From Gyrodactylus bullatarudis (Eukaryota; Platyhelminthes; Monogenea; Gyrodactylidea; Gyrodactylidae): a stretch of 64,000 nucleotides of DNA. The notes beneath the pieces are model-generated. The model was given only the letters and a program-made list of their open reading frames with translations. It made no database searches and had not been told where the DNA came from. Shown piece by piece: positions 1-13,234 of the stretch; position 1 is the stretch's first letter; each line of letters begins with the position of its first letter. The stretch is taken from the NCBI GenBank assembly GCA_012064415.1, contig SSNU01000039.1, forward strand, positions 322,119 to 386,118. Direction: 5' to 3'. The position numbers and the translations under genes were made by a program.

Positions 1-290
1 GTTGTAATCAAATCTAAAATTTAACGAACCTTTTGATATGATATGTCTACTCATAAGTAATAAGGTAATGTTGAAATTTATTTTGAGAGTAGAAAAATAG
101 GTGATAAAAATTGACCGGCAAATCGGAATACTGACTGTAAATCCCTCCTTCAAAGATATAGACTAGCAGCTCTATAGTTCATTCTAGAATTAATTCACTG
201 CCAACCGGGCAACTACAGCTCATACCTGAAAGCAAATTAATTTCCTCTTCTATCTAGTTTATTTACTTTTATGTATTTATAAATTATAAT

Positions 291-1070
291 TAGGGCAACC
301 AGAAAAAGGCAGTTTTTTTGAATGAAAAGGCATTTTTTCAGGCAAAATTTTGAAAAAAAGGCAGATAAAAATTTTCGCTTAAACTGAATATATTTTACTG
401 GTGAAGTATTGCAATTTGCATGGTATGTATACGAACTGGTTCAATTTTTCAAAAAGAATTTTTATCACAACCGTTTTCAACGCACCTTTAACAAATGATT
501 TTTAATTATCATTGGATAAGGATGATCATCCAATGAATTAAGTATAAATATCTAGAATCTCTGAAATCTGATTGATTATATTTTTCAAATATTCATTTGG
601 ACCATTTTGCTTATGATTTTCTCTAGCTTTGGAGAGTACAGGGTAAGTTTCAATTGAATTTCCGAACTTGGTATTTAATTTAAGCTTGGATTTCTGTTGA
701 AATTAAGTTCTGTTAAGTCCTCGTTGTAAACTTTAATTACTAGAAGCATTAAATTTAAAATATCATGATGATTTTAAAGTTAACAGCCTTCGATTCTTTC
801 ATTGAAGTCGTATCCTGAGTGCAAATTCAAGCGTATAATGTCATATTTTTATTGCTGATTGTATCTAAGATTGGACGGGGGATTCTTATTTATTTTAATG
901 CAAAAAAGGCTTTTCAAGAAGTGAATTCAAAAAGGCTTTTTTGGATGAAAAAAGACATACCCAACTCGTGAGCCAAGCTGTCAGGAGATTTTTTAATAAC
1001 ATTTTCAGGCTTAATACACCTGTATTAATCTATGGACAAAAAAGGCAAAAAAAGGCGGTTGGTTGCCCTA
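291..1070 (+). mobile_element. hAT-like nonautonomous element, copy 1
   Basis: Ends TAGGGCAACCAG and GGTTGCCCTA form terminal inverted repeats. The outer parts carry repeated AAAAAGGC motifs. Homologous in inverted orientation to 63006-63351, but about 430 bp longer because of a unique middle. Flanks ATTATAAT and ATTTATAA are similar but not an exact 8-bp duplication. No coding capacity. Confidence 0.7.
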
Positions 1071-1194
1071 ATTTATAATTTATTGAAATCTAGACTACTT
1101 ACAAGTTATCTCCTTGGGTTTTATATAATTTAAACAAAAGTTGAATAATTATAGCGAATAAATCACCAAATTGGATTGGAAAATTTGAAAGAGT

Positions 1195-1535
1195 CTATTT
1201 CTATTGTCCATTTTTTTAAATTCATTAAAATTAAAAAGTTTTATTTTTGGGCCCAACCAAGAAATGTACTTGTCATTTTTTACAAAAGCTTGATCCCTCT
1301 GATTCGCAAAGATTCATCCATCATCAACCCGCTCGTTATCGTGTTATGTTGAAATCTATTCAAAAATCTTGGCGCGTGTTCAAAAATTGTAATCTTCAAT
1401 CGAAATTTTGTAAATCAGAACAAACTCGAAAACGTATGGTTTTTTAGGAAAAAATTCTTAGTTTTTGATAATCTTCAAAATGAGATTAAGGCTGGGAATA
1501 GTTGAAAAATTTGGCCTACTCTAATATTTATTTTT
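1195..1535 (+). repeat. Family B repeat, copy 1
   Basis: Shares TCTTGGCGCGTGTTCAAAAA, CAGAACAAACTCGAAAACGT and AAAATTTGGCCTACTC with 13.4 kb and (inverse) 40.0 kb. The 66-codon ORF at 1247 is a repeat translation. Confidence 0.6.
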
Positions 1536-1810
1536 CCATCTTTTGGTTTATTGAGACAGGTTCACAATAGACTCAAAAGTTGAGGTTAAGGTAACAGCTC
1601 TGTAGTCAAACCATCTCATAGTTGAAAGAAATAACTTCAAAGAGTTGACATTAGAAAAAGATAGTTTTTTAGTCATGAAAGTCTGATTTGTGAGCATTAA
1701 AAGTGTTCGTGTTGCTTTCTGGTTTTATTATTACAGTATTTTGTAACATGAAAGGAATAATTTTTGTCTTTTTCATCTCATGATTTTACACAAAAAGTCT
1801 CACATAATCT

Positions 1811-1825
1811 GTGTGTGTGTGTGTG
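1811..1825. repeat. GT microsatellite
   Basis: Seven GT units. Confidence 0.9.
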
Positions 1826-2058
1826 AATACTTTCCAAATAGTTTCGAATGATGTCAAATAATTTTGATTAGAATAAAAAGGAATAAAGTATTTCAATCTA
1901 AATTACAATTCGTTTGATATTCAACATATTAACCTTATTCATTTCTAAAATTATTATTTTTTTATCACCTGATTCCGATTCTAAATTCTTTATTGAGAGC
2001 CGACTTATCATTTAAGAGATAATAGAAGTTAAGAGGTCAGCACTTTTTGGCTCTGAAA

Positions 2059-2620
2059 CTAAAGTTGGTTGATATGAAGTTGGGAATCTATCTATCCCAT
2101 TTTTCGAAGTTTGAGCTGAAAATTTTTATTGATTTCAAAGTGGGAGAGGGATCAAAAGTTGATTTTCAGGATTTTCAGCACCGTTAAATTATCGAAAGCT
2201 TCGAGAGATTTTGAATAATCGAAATTTCATTGATTTTCAAGTTGTGAAAATGATCAAAAAATCGAAATTCCGCTCCCAAACGATCATGAAGTTATGCATA
2301 AGATCAGATTCAGTTGAATTGATTTTCTTGTCTAATCTTGATCATGAATAACCTCTTTTTATCAGCCTCCCACTTTCAAATCAATAAAAATTTTAAGTTC
2401 AAAGTTCGAAATAACGGGATTTTGGTGCCAAATGAGAATCTGAAAAATGACCATATTTTTAAAAAAAATAATTTTTTTTTCAGAATTTTTTTTCTTCAAA
2501 TGGTTAAAGTGGGCAACATGATTAGGATTCCAAAACATCTTTAACATTCGAATTCTTGATGAAAATATCGAGATTTCTGTAAATATCATAGATTCTCAAC
2601 TTCATATCAATTAGCTTTAG
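2059..2620. repeat. Palindromic family A, copy 1
   Basis: Starts CTAAAGTTGGTTGATATGAA and ends in the inverse TTCATATCAATTAGCTTTAG. Left arm has lost about 150 bp relative to the right. Core words TTGGCGCCAAAT, ATCAATAAAAATTTT and TCTAATCTTGATC are typical of the family. Short ORFs here are only translations of the repeat. Confidence 0.7.
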
Positions 2621-3050
2621 TTATCTTTTAATCTTTGGTGAGAGATATCGAGCAGGTGATGCATATTTTGATGCAGATATTATTTTATTATAGAGAACGA
2701 GCTTGGTACTACTGTATTTATAAATTTTTCCAGCCTAGTATTCTTAGATGCATGATGTTTTCATGTTTATAATTCAATATCAAATCTATTGCAAGAATCA
2801 CCTCCAAGACTCTAAAGTAATAAAAGTTTAACAATGAATAATTTATAAGCCAACCTATGTATCTGGCATACTCTAAAATTAAAAATTCTCTGCTTATGAG
2901 AAATTCCAATCAATACTACTATAAGTTTTCAAAGTTACCCTTTGGGCATACATCAATTAGAAAAAGTTTAATATAACACCCGTTTAAACTAAGAAATACC
3001 AATGAGAAGTTGATAAAATTTTAGAGAAATTCATTCTTTTTTTTCTTGCA

Positions 3051-3122
3051 TCTTCGAAATTCGCTTGAGTGGGCAATCCATGGAATTCTTTCACTCTAAA
3101 ATTCCGAATAACAAACCAAGAT
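3051..3122 (+). repeat. 72-bp exact direct repeat, first copy
   Basis: Identical to 4278-4349: starts TCTTCGAAATTCGCTTGAGT and ends AATAACAAACCAAGAT. Both are followed by ACAAGAAAA after a few bases. Confidence 0.8.
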
Positions 3123-3404
3123 TTTGACAAGAAAAAGAAAAGGCATTCAAAAGAAATTGCTCCAGTCTAATTTCATTAAATCGAGTACAATTCCTGTTTT
3201 TAAATTGAATTGTAATTCTTTTCCAATTCACTGCACGAAAGAGATACATTTTTCTTCATTTATCTCAATTCTAGGGGGTGGAAAAAGTGCTTCTCCACAA
3301 ACAACAAATTTTTTGAGTGAAATTTCTAGAGTGAATTGTGAAAAAATACAAAATTGAATCATTGACGTTTAGCCTTGGTCAGAACCTGAATGGACTCTTG
3401 AGGA

Positions 3405-3640
3405 AAATTCAAATAATATGAAGTTGAGAATGATGTTTTCACAAGAAAATGAAAAATAGGGCCATTTTTTAATATTTTCTTGTCATATTCTGATCCTGAA
3501 AAACTTCTTCTGACTACCCTCACGCTTTCAAATCAATAAAATGTTTCAGTTCCAAGTTTGAAAAAGGGGCTTTGGCGCCAAATCGAAATTTGTTGAAAAT
3601 AATATTTGGCCCAAAACCTGTTTATAAACTGGCGCCAATA
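3405..3640 (-). repeat. Diverged family A fragment
   Basis: Contains ATATGAAGTTGAGAATGATG, TTTCAAATCAATAAAATGTT and TTTGGCGCCAAATCGAAATT in family order. Ends unclear. Confidence 0.4.
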
Positions 3641-4277
3641 AAAACAAAGATTTTGCATAAATTCTAGCTGGATGAAAAATTTTAGCTCTTCCAATTAACC
3701 TAACTGATTTTTGACTTTTTATAGAGTTTATGATTTATTATTTGAGCAAAAGGTTTGAAATGTAACAAAATAAATGAAATTTTATCTACAGTACTCAAAG
3801 AAAAGATGAGTGTTAGATAGATATCGAATAGAGAACGAAGAACCGCATCGTTTAAAACTGCATCAATGAAAAAGAAGGAGTCTGCATAATTATCTGGCGT
3901 AGATCTAATTTTTCAACCACAAAAAAAAACAAATCAGAAGAAGGCTGTAAATACAATAAAGGGGTATACGAAAAAGTACATCATCTGTAATATCTGTTGA
4001 ATAGTTTGGAAACTCATATTGTCGAGCGAGTCAACTAAACAGATTGAAATTAATCTCGGTCGCAACATTTCCAGGTATCGTTTGTGACCCTTATAAACTG
4101 TGGTAGGATTAATCACAAATAGACACAATCTATTTAAAATTCAGTATAGTATTAAATAGTAAAAAAGGTTGAAATATCAGTTATCAAGTCGAACTAATTA
4201 TAAACCAAATACAATAAAAATATCAAATGACCACACTTTGGCAGTAGGCTTAAAGTATCTCAATGCATTTTCCAATT

Positions 4278-4349
4278 TCTTCGAAATTCGCTTGAGTGGG
4301 CAATCCATGGAATTCTTTCACTCTAAAATTCCGAATAACAAACCAAGAT
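4278..4349 (+). repeat. 72-bp exact direct repeat, second copy
   Basis: Identical to 3051-3122, 1.2 kb away in the same orientation. Full identity suggests a recent duplication or gene conversion. Confidence 0.8.
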
Positions 4350-4499
4350 CTGGAACAAGAAAATTGCAAAACGAATTTTTCGTATTTATTTTCAAATTTG
4401 AAACTGAATTATATTGTTGGTTCAAAATGAATAAACTTTATTTTCAAATTGAATTAAGACGTTCCCCCCAAAAAAATTAGGCAGGGAACTAAGAAATAT

Positions 4500-7300
4500 C
4501 TTTTTTTTACCTTTTCAGAGCAAAAATACCGCAATAATTTGATAAAATAAAAATTATAATTTGATTTAGACTAAATGTGTATACTAAAGTATAAGATTTA
4601 ACCTTTGGGTTAATATGTGGAAAGATGGGGGGAGGGTGAATTCTGTCTAACCAAAATTGTTTTAATTTCGATTTAAAAGTCATCTTGACTGATTTCGTTC
4701 AAGAACCATAATGAATTTTTTTCCTTATTTAGTCAAGATCCTTTAATAATTGATGGGTGAAATTTCGGTAAATGGCTAAAATTATCATTTCCTATCTAAA
4801 GGTACTGTAGTTATTTTCCTGTATGAGTAAAAATTTAAAAAAGATTTAATATTATATAAAGTAAAACTGAGCTATAATTTTTAAATGTTTATTAAGAAAT
4901 TATTTTTCTTTTCAATGATGTATATAGGATAATAGGGATAACTTTATAAGAACAATTTTTCGAAAACTCCCAGATGCCTACATAAATAAAGATGCTTTAG
5001 TATTTAAAGAATCTAGGAGTGAAATTTCTCTTTGATTAAATCTTTTCCTAGGGGTGATGTCAACACAACAAAGTTCTAAAAAATTGCATTTTTTCATGAA
5101 AATAAATCCCACTACTTTTAGGTAGTGTGTACATTCTCTACAGCAATCCATGGTATTTTCGATTGATTCAAGAAAATACCTGATCTACATTTAGTTGGCT
5201 TGAAGAAATAATTAGCTTCCAACAACAAAAATTTATTCCAAGATTGATTATTTATAGCTAATTTCGAAAATAATTGGTTTATTGACTTTCAATGCATTTA
5301 CTAATTTTCAAAAAAATATCCCTAATAGATAAATACTTTTCGAGACAGTTGATATCTGATTGGTTTTAAATCATTAGAAAGGTAACAAAACTGGATATTT
5401 CACCTTTACGGGTAAAAGCTCTGTAAAGTGACGAGAGTTGTGTAAATGTGCAAGTATACGTTACTTATATACCATTTCTACCCCAAATCTCATGAATAAT
5501 AGACCAATAGAAATTGAGTATTTGTCGGCCAATCAGAATCGAGCAACATTCCTCCAACAATTTTGTACATGTTCTCAATCTTTTATTCTGATTAATTTCC
5601 ACTTTGAATTTTTTTTCTATCTTATCAGGAAGAGGCCGTAGCAAAAAGAGCTAAAGCAGTAGTCAGTCAGACTTAAATTTAGTACCATTATATTAATACT
5701 GTATTAATATTATAACATGAATCAGTTTATTTCATTCATTTATCTCAAGGGTCCTCAGTTATTTCTGATCAGAATGAATTCATTCGTTCATCCTAGCAGC
5801 AGATAATTCTCCCTCTTTTACATGTTGTTGGAAATGTATCAAAATAATGATGATGAGGACATTTAGGTATATTGATACATTTATATTATTATCCTTAGCA
5901 TTGTTAATTGTGTAGGTGTGTTATTTTCAATTGAGACTTGGAGTGAAGAGGAGACAGTTTTATAACTTTTAAACAATGAAAATTCATCCAAAATTGATTC
6001 GTTCCATGCTTTGAGTTGGAATTTTTTCCCTGTATAAGTGATTAAAAGTTATTTTTTGGAATGAACACTAGACAAGAAAAACGAAAATGGGGATTTTCCG
6101 TTCATTTATACTGCTTGAAACAAAATAAAAAACTCTGTTTCTTATGAATGTTAAAGATCAAAAAAGTGTATCTGATTCATTTGGCAAAGTGAAATTAAAA
6201 TAGGAAAATAGAAAAAAGGAGAATGGAGTTTAAGGAATAACCCAGTTCGAGACATTACTAATTTCAGATTAGTAATCACTATAGAGCGGCATAAAATTGC
6301 AAAGAGTTGGCATTCTCTGTTGGAAATTTTACATTTTTGAAAATGTTCCTTCCACATCTGCAGGTGTAGGACTACAGCCTAATTATAATGCTCTGGATTT
6401 TTTATTTAACCATTCAAGCTTAAGGCAAATCCAATTAAAGAAGGCCAAAGACAAAATGATTCAATGTATAAAACCACCACTTACTCATTTAGTCATGCCA
6501 AGACGTGCAATCATATTAATATATCTACTTCAATTTAAGAACAGAGAAGTTTTTAGATTTATTGAACTTTTGATTATTTTTGAGTTTTCGAGGATTAATA
6601 AAAAGTCTTGAAAATAAGATCTAAAACGATAAAATCATATTTTTGAAAATCCTACGGTCTAAAAGAATTTTTTTACGTATTATTATTATTTGAGGCTCCA
6701 ATAATTATTATAATTAGTAATAATCTAGTGAGAATTTATTTCAAATAGAGAAGAGAAATCGCAAAAAAGTCCCAAATTTGTATCGGTTAGCAGCAATGAT
6801 AGAAATCAAAATTTCTTTTTTTTATAATCGTGTCACATATACTGCAGTTATTCCTCTCATATTTGTGTTATTTTTCGATTGATAATGTGAAATCTTGATT
6901 CTTTGTCTCAAGAAAAATGTAAAAATGTTCCGAGAAAGAGTTTGAGCATAGACTCACTCTCTCCTTTTGCTCTTTTAATCTATCTATCTAAATTAATTCC
7001 CCCTTACAAGAGGGAGAGAGTTAAAATTCCTCATCTGTTTGAATCATTGAATATCCCTATGTATGTATGTTAAATTGAATGATCCTATCCCCTTTCTCAC
7101 CCAACCCCTCCTACATATTCTCCTCTCTGGATCCATCCATCTTTCTCAAGGAGGAACACAAACTGAATTTTGTCTTAATCACGATGCCATGATGTCTTCC
7201 TGTAAATTATTCTTATGCATAATATTCAAAAAAAACAAGTGAATGATTTATTAAGAATCAATACTACTGATAATAATAATTATTATTCAAGATTAATTAC
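4500..7300. other. No gene recognised
   Basis: AT-rich, with short uninformative open frames and two CCAATCAG matches (5356, 5529). A CT-rich segment at 6955-7140 stands out in composition, with no further signal. Confidence 0.5.
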
Positions 7301-7411
7301 CTTGAACATGTCAGTCAGTCAGTGTGTTATTGAAATCCTTTCTCATTTTACCAATGGGCACCAGAGAGAGAATTCTCAAAAACATCACTCATAATGCCAA
7401 TCTTGTATTTA

Positions 7412-7812
7412 TAAAGTTGGTTGATATGAAGTTGGGAGGCCATGATGTTTACCAAAAATTCGAATATTTTAAAGATCTTTTGGAATCCTACTCATCTTGC
7501 CCATTTTTACGATTTGAAGAAAAAAAATCATGAGAAAAATTTTTAAGAAAAATATGTTCATTCGAAAAATTTTCGGCAAAATTTTGAGCCTGAAAATCAA
7601 CTTTTGATCAATCTCTCACTTTGAAATCAATAAAAAAATTTCTGTTCAAAGTTCTAAAAAAATGAGATTTTGACGCCAAATCGAAATTTGAAAAATGACC
7701 ATATTTTCATACAAAAAAAATTTTCTCCAAATCGTAAGAGTTGGCAACATGAGTAGGATTCCAAAAAATCTTCTCCATCCATTTTGTGATTGAGATTTTT
7801 GTAAAAACACAG
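7412..7812. repeat. Palindromic family A, copy 2 (partial)
   Basis: Left edge TAAAGTTGGTTGATATGAAG; right part holds TGACGCCAAATCGAAATTTG and GTTGGCAACATGAGTAGGAT. The middle is shortened and the right edge truncated. The 69-codon ORF at 7324-7533 is a repeat translation. Confidence 0.6.
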
Positions 7813-7949
7813 TCTGGCAAATCTTTTATTATTATTAAGATTTTGACAGTATGTTCATCAGATCGAAATAAAAAGATTTCTTAGCGTTCAAATTTTGAGA
7901 AATATTCGAATTTATTTTGGATAGAATTTTTTATCTAAAATGATTATTA

Positions 7950-8105
7950 TGTGTGGAAATAGCTCAAATTTATGAATCTGCTGTGTTAACTAGGAAAAAC
8001 CTGTTAAAAAATGTAAAAAAGCCTAGTTTTTCATCGTTTTTGTTTAATCTTGAGTTTTTTTCTTAGTTTTCACAGCAGATTCATAGATTTTAACCATTTC
8101 CACAC
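7950..8105. repeat. Inverted repeat with 51-bp arms
   Basis: 7950-8000 (TGTGTGGAAATAGCTC; GAATCTGCTGTG) and 8055-8105 are inverse copies with few mismatches around a 54-bp loop. It could be a small MITE; no target duplication seen. Confidence 0.65.
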
Positions 8106-8295
8106 ATGTCAAAGTAAGGAAAATGTCCTGCATCATTACAAATAACTTCAAAAAGATATTTGAATTTTTCCCTTTTGCTTAAAAAATTGAAATTTCTGAG
8201 ATACTATCGAGCATAGCTTCTCAAAGTTTTAGAAAATTGTTTGCAGATTATTTCCGTTTTTTTAAAAATTGTGATGCAAGCTATAATAAACTTTT

Positions 8296-8946
8296 TCAGA
8301 ACTTTACAATTTTATAGAGTATAACTGAAAAAAGTGTTATTCTGCTGTAGACTGTGAAATCAAAGATTCCTAACTTTATTAGTATTGAACGATTCCTTTC
8401 ATTGTCCAAAATACTGTCAGCATTACCTTTCTTGCCAATCGATTTTGGGTCGGTTGGGTAACATGTTCTCCATGATCTCTTGCGACTCTGGTCACTCAGA
8501 TAGAACAATTTTTCATCCGTTGTTACAATATTCTTCAGAAAACTGTCATATTGTATTCTGTGCAATAATCTTTTGACACATTCAACTCTTTTGTTCTTCT
8601 GAGCATCATTCAGTTCATGAGGCACAAACTCGTCGTAGGAATTGACGAAGTTCTCTTCACGAAGGACACGACAGACAGAATTCTGGGATACATTTAAATT
8701 AGCAGAAATCGCCCTAGAGGATGAATGGCATTTTCTTCTACTGCTTTGATGATTTCCTCACGATTTTCGCCCTGACCTGGCCTGATCATCAAAATTCATT
8801 TTTCCTTCTTTGAAAGAAGAATGCCAACGAAACACTGTAGAACGTTTTACTCGATCTCCGAAAAATAAATTCAGCTTTTTGAACGTTTCTGATGGAATCT
8901 TACGAAAATCTTTGGTATCAAAAAGATTTGATATATTCATGCTCAT
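8296..8946 (-). pseudogene. Dead mariner-family transposase fragment
   Basis: Translating the minus strand in two frames gives the mariner order: first helix-turn-helix with STVFRWHSSFKEGK and DDQARSGRKS (8946-8758), second helix-turn-helix ISANLNVSQNSVCRVLR (about 8710-8660), the FVPHELNDAQKNKRVE motif, and IVTTDEK with the first catalytic Asp. A stop and frameshift occur near 8715-8757, and recognisable sequence ends near 8330, before the second and third catalytic Asp. No matching terminal repeats were found. An old, 3'-truncated copy. Confidence 0.8.
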
Positions 8947-10097
8947 AAATTTTTGAAATAAAATATATAGATAAACAAAAAGAAGAAGAAATTTTCTATC
9001 GACTGGTGCCCAAATTGTTTTAAATAGTATTTAATTTGATGGAGAAATTTTTGGTTAAAGTCAAAATCCCATTAATTTTCGCTCAACCTAAAACCTTTAG
9101 GAATCAGATTTATATGAAATGGTTACATACAAATTTAACTACTACAGATTATCATCTATCAGTTCAGCTCTATCGATTAAAGTTGATAAATAAATTAGTT
9201 GGACGAAATCTACTTCTACTACTTGTATTGCTGCAACAGAATTTCTGATAACAAGACTACAATTATAAAAAGATTCCAAGATATGGAATAAGCGAGATAA
9301 CATTTTTGAAATTTAAATTAAATTTTAAAATACATTTATCCCTCCTGATTTATCGTATAAATGTCAGTTTAAGTCTATATATTTACGTATTCATTTGTGT
9401 ATTTATCAAAGTTACTTACTTCAAAGAGGATTATCATTTCATTCTCCTACATTTGCAGACATTTCCTCCCCTCTCTTTTTGTTAGTTGATTCAACTTTTT
9501 TCATTCAAAAAGGTCATTTGACAATAAATCAGGGGGGCTTCTTGATTCAGCTGAATGTGAAGATTTTTCATCTATAGACACAGTGAAGATACCATTTAAT
9601 GTCAAATTTTTCAAACCCTCTATATAATCAATAGTTTGAAAAGTTTTGAAAGATACATGACTCAAAAAGGTTTTATCAGAAATTATAACTGTCAATCGTA
9701 AAAAATTGTTCATTCAGTTCAAGATTCCATTGCATGGAAAAATAGCGAAATTTCAAATAAATAAGTAAGGTTTCAAAAGATTCTACAAAAGTTGCAAATC
9801 GGCGATGCAATGTATTGACTTTTCCAATAGTCTTAAATCTTATCTAGACGCAAATACTTTTAGACAAAGTATACCTCGTCAAATACACAGATTGTACTAT
9901 AAAATAATTCCATGATTTTTTTCATCTTGTCAACTATACAAAATTAATTACCATTTTCCTCAACAAAGTTTGCAATCAGAATTGTTATATTCATGGAAAA
10001 TAACAGGAATTTCATTTTTAACTAGTGAAAAAACAATTTAATGGGATTTAAATCATTTTTGCAACTCTTGAGGAAGAAATAATGTGAATCCAAGTAT
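8947..10097. other. No gene recognised
   Basis: Unique-looking AT-rich sequence between the mariner remnant and the TIR element; open frames are short and have no coding look. Confidence 0.5.
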
Positions 10098-10099
10098 TA

Positions 10100-10859
10100 G
10101 ATATTAATTAACAGTATTTAGTTTTTTTTTGTTTGTTTGAAAGTATTTATTTACAAATAGGTATGAAATACAAATGTACTTTTTACATTATGAAAAAGTG
10201 TAAATCAAATTTACTCCGGCTTCTGATAGCAGACTTTCATTCTTCAAATTGTTGTCAATGTTGAGATAGAACATTGAATTTAAAATTTTAATTCTCTATT
10301 GAATGGTGCTCAAGCCATAATTTTGTGTGCAATATGTAAAAATTTGTTAATAGTATGTTAAAATGAAGTAATTTTACGTAAGATTTAGAGAGCGAATCTT
10401 ATGCAGGTTAATTTTAGCAAAAGTTACCTTTCTGAGACTAAAAATCTCTTCAGATAATTTCGTCAGAAAACCACTTCTAAATATTTATTTTGTCACGATG
10501 CTACTTGTAGGTATGACGGTTATAAGAATAAATTAAAAATGGGTGTGCACAAAGTGGAGGTACCAATTCACTTTGAAATAGGGAAGGATGGTATCAGTAG
10601 CCAAAATAAATCTTTTTTACTATTTTTACCTTAAAACTTTCATCTTCTAAACTTAGACTTGGCGTCAAAAAACTTATGCCAATATTAAAATACTCGAGGA
10701 TTAAATTTATCATATCGATGGGCGATTCAAGTAATATTGCAAAATTTTTCGTTCAACTCTATACTGTATATCATCGCATAGGACATTTGTATTTCATACC
10801 TATTTGTAAATAAATACTTTCAAACAAACAAAAAAAACTAAATACTGTTAATTAATATC
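10100..10859. mobile_element. Tc1/mariner-like nonautonomous element with 77-bp inverted repeats
   Basis: Arms at 10100-10177 and 10783-10859 are almost identical in inverse, starting GATATTAATTAACAGTATTT and differing by one T in a homopolymer. TA duplications at 10098-10099 and 10860-10861. The interior has no transposase; near its right arm it carries TCATATCGATGGGCGATT, also found near the right end of the element at 45.25 kb. Confidence 0.8.
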
Positions 10860-10912
10860 TAATCTAAGATTGATAACAAGGTCTCATTTTTTCATCTTCT
10901 TTTTATTCATAG

Positions 10913-11218
10913 AATGTCTCCTCAAAAAGTGAACTTGTACCAAGAGCCAAGGATAATGAAATCCAGTCAGTGTCCCTCTCAAATGTCAACAGTTAGTCCT
11001 TATTACTTTCTCACTTTTCTCCAATGCCATCTAGTAAACATTTTTCCTTCCATAAAGAAAAGCCAGGTCTGTTTAATACTTGCTTTTGTTGTATTTTTTC
11101 AATCATTCAGGCTATTGCTTGTTTAATTCTTATCATTCTTACAGCTATGGTTTTACACCCCTTTCTCATTTCATTCTTCATTCTGTACAACTCCTTTTGG
11201 AATATTCTAAAATATTAA
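10913..11218 (+). CDS. Candidate small three-exon membrane-protein fragment
   Basis: After a TTTTTATTCATAG acceptor, an open segment reads NVSSKSELVPRAKDNEIQSV SLSNVN to a GTTAGT donor at 10992. Removing 43 nt (10992-11034) and 44 nt (11067-11110, ending in a pyrimidine-rich ATTCAG) keeps one frame and continues NIFPSIKKSQ and then a hydrophobic stretch, AIACLILIILTAMVLHPF, ending at 11218. The frame agreement over two short introns is suggestive, but T-rich noncoding DNA also translates to hydrophobic runs. No family recognised. Confidence 0.22.
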
Positions 11219-11500
11219 AAGAATCCTCAAATGTTGTTTAACATTTAGGATAAAATTAGCTATTAGTTTTGAAAAGTGTACAGTGTGTAAAACTGCATTT
11301 AATTTCTTATCAAAATTGACCTCTCTTTGTATATCTACTAATAGGTAGTATTGGAAAATAATAACAAGATTTGAGTATTCATTTGCCATTAAATGTGATC
11401 TTTTCAATCCTCTGTAACAGCTGTCGATCTTTTAGGTATACTATAGGTATTCTATTTGAAACTCAAGAACTTTTGGTCTCAGTAGTCAACTCAACTCCTG

Positions 11501-11617
11501 TAAAGCTATTCTCGATGAATTTGTAATTTTCAAATCAATATGCACACTTGATCCTGAAAAATAACGTTTGATCACTCTCATATCTTGAAATCAACAAAAA
11601 ATTTCAACTCAAAGTTT
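11501..11617. repeat. Family A fragment, same edge as the 55.9 kb copy
   Basis: Begins GTAAAGCTATTCTCGATGAA, identical to the edge of the copy at 55896, then jumps to the arm interior (GATCCTGAAAAATAACGTTT). Truncated by the foldback element at 11618. Confidence 0.5.
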
Positions 11618-12674
11618 GACTCTACCTCCGGTTAACATATATGTATGTTAAATTTCTCTATTTGGGACCTTCCATTGGTTTATTTTTGACATTGCAACTT
11701 CATTCGGAAGGGTGGGGAACTGGCTGAGAGCCATTTCGACACCAAGCTCAAACCAAATCTATATGTCCACAAGGGATTTGCGAATATATTGGGATTCAAA
11801 GGTCGTGATGTTCACTAGGCTAGCCTCTTCGATGAAAAAATTTTTGACTTGATTGAGCAACCATATTTTTTAGAGATAGTTTTGAGTGCTGAAAAATAAT
11901 ATAAAATTCATCTTCTCTGAAATTGCGTCCTCGCAGATTAGTCCCTAAATTTTTTTGAATTCGAAGTTTTGAAATTAAATGGAAGAATTAATAATAAAAT
12001 AAATAATTTCGAAAATCACTGTATTAATAATGGCATTATTCAATGAAAAAACAATATTCAAAAATTGAAAACGTTTTTAATTTCTTTTCGAAAATACAGT
12101 ATTTTTCTGAGAGATATTATTCAGATTTAATAAAACATTAACTTTGCCTAGGAATTTCATCTCTCACAAAAAAGGAATTATGACAAAAATTTTATGGCGC
12201 GGAATTCAAATCTCATAAGGGGCTAATCTGTTAATAAACCGCTACGAAAAAAATAATTAGCATATTCATGATCCTCGTGAAATTCTGATCTAAAAAAATA
12301 TGGTTTGCTAATATCGATTTTCGGAAGGGGTTAGCCTAATGTTCACATCAAAAGCGAGCAGATTGCGAATTCTAAACCTATATGTTGGAACTCCCACCCA
12401 TTGCTCAACACAAGTTGAGACAGAAAAAGAAACTGAAATTTAATGAGACGCTAGCTAGAACTGTTAATATTCTCTCTTCAATCCAGTGTACAGCCTCGGC
12501 AACCATTACAGAATTGGCAAAATGTCTAAATAATGTGAAGTCAACAAATTGATAATTTTCTCAAAAAAGCAAAAGTAATTACCAAATCAAGAGATGAATT
12601 TTACCTCGCCCTCTCGAAAGAACCAATGGAAGGTCCCAAATAGAGCTATGTAATATGTTAACCTAGGTAGAGTC
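11618..12674. mobile_element. Foldback-type element with long imperfect inverted repeats
   Basis: Ends GACTCTACC and GGTAGAGTC; strong inverse match over CTATTTGGGACCTTCCATTG (near 11658 and 12640), continuing with gaps inward (TGTTCACTAGGCTAGCC near 11808 against its inverse near 12330). Arms reach about 260 bp. No convincing target duplication. It interrupts a palindromic family A fragment at 11501-11617. Confidence 0.6.
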
Positions 12675-13136
12675 TGAAGAGACCCGGCGGTATATAACGT
12701 TTATCACTCAAATATACACTCGTTGTTTTCTAACCTTCCATATGAGTTTAGAATCTAACAATAAAAATTAATCATTAGAATTAGGGAATGTTGAAATTTG
12801 AGACAGTTGAGTCTATCGTTTATCCACACATCAGAGTTATCTCTTCACAAAGGGAATTTGAGTTTCCTTTTTGTTATTTCTTGATAAGATATTGAGTAGA
12901 GGATGTAAACACTAAAAGTTAATTTCATCTAGGGAAAAATTATCATATTCCTTTGACATTCTATCATTATAAAGTAGTAGTTGAAAAACTTTTTTGTTTC
13001 TCAAATTCGCCATCTAAGGATATTCGTCGGAACGTTCAATGATATTTGAATACAAGCAGTAATTGCCTTTTGCAATTAAATTGATATAAACATTAAAACC
13101 ATCCTGGCTTAATTCCTTTTATAGAAAATTCGAAAG

Positions 13137-13154
13137 ATATATATATATATATAT
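13137..13154. repeat. AT microsatellite
   Basis: Nine AT units. Similar short AT runs at 20649-20678, 37971-37988 and 53475-53489. Confidence 0.9.
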
Positions 13155-13234
13155 TAGGGTAATACAAAATTTTATTTTCCCTGAATAATCTTCTATGCCT
13201 TAATCAAAAATTAATGTTTTAAACATTAAAAACA

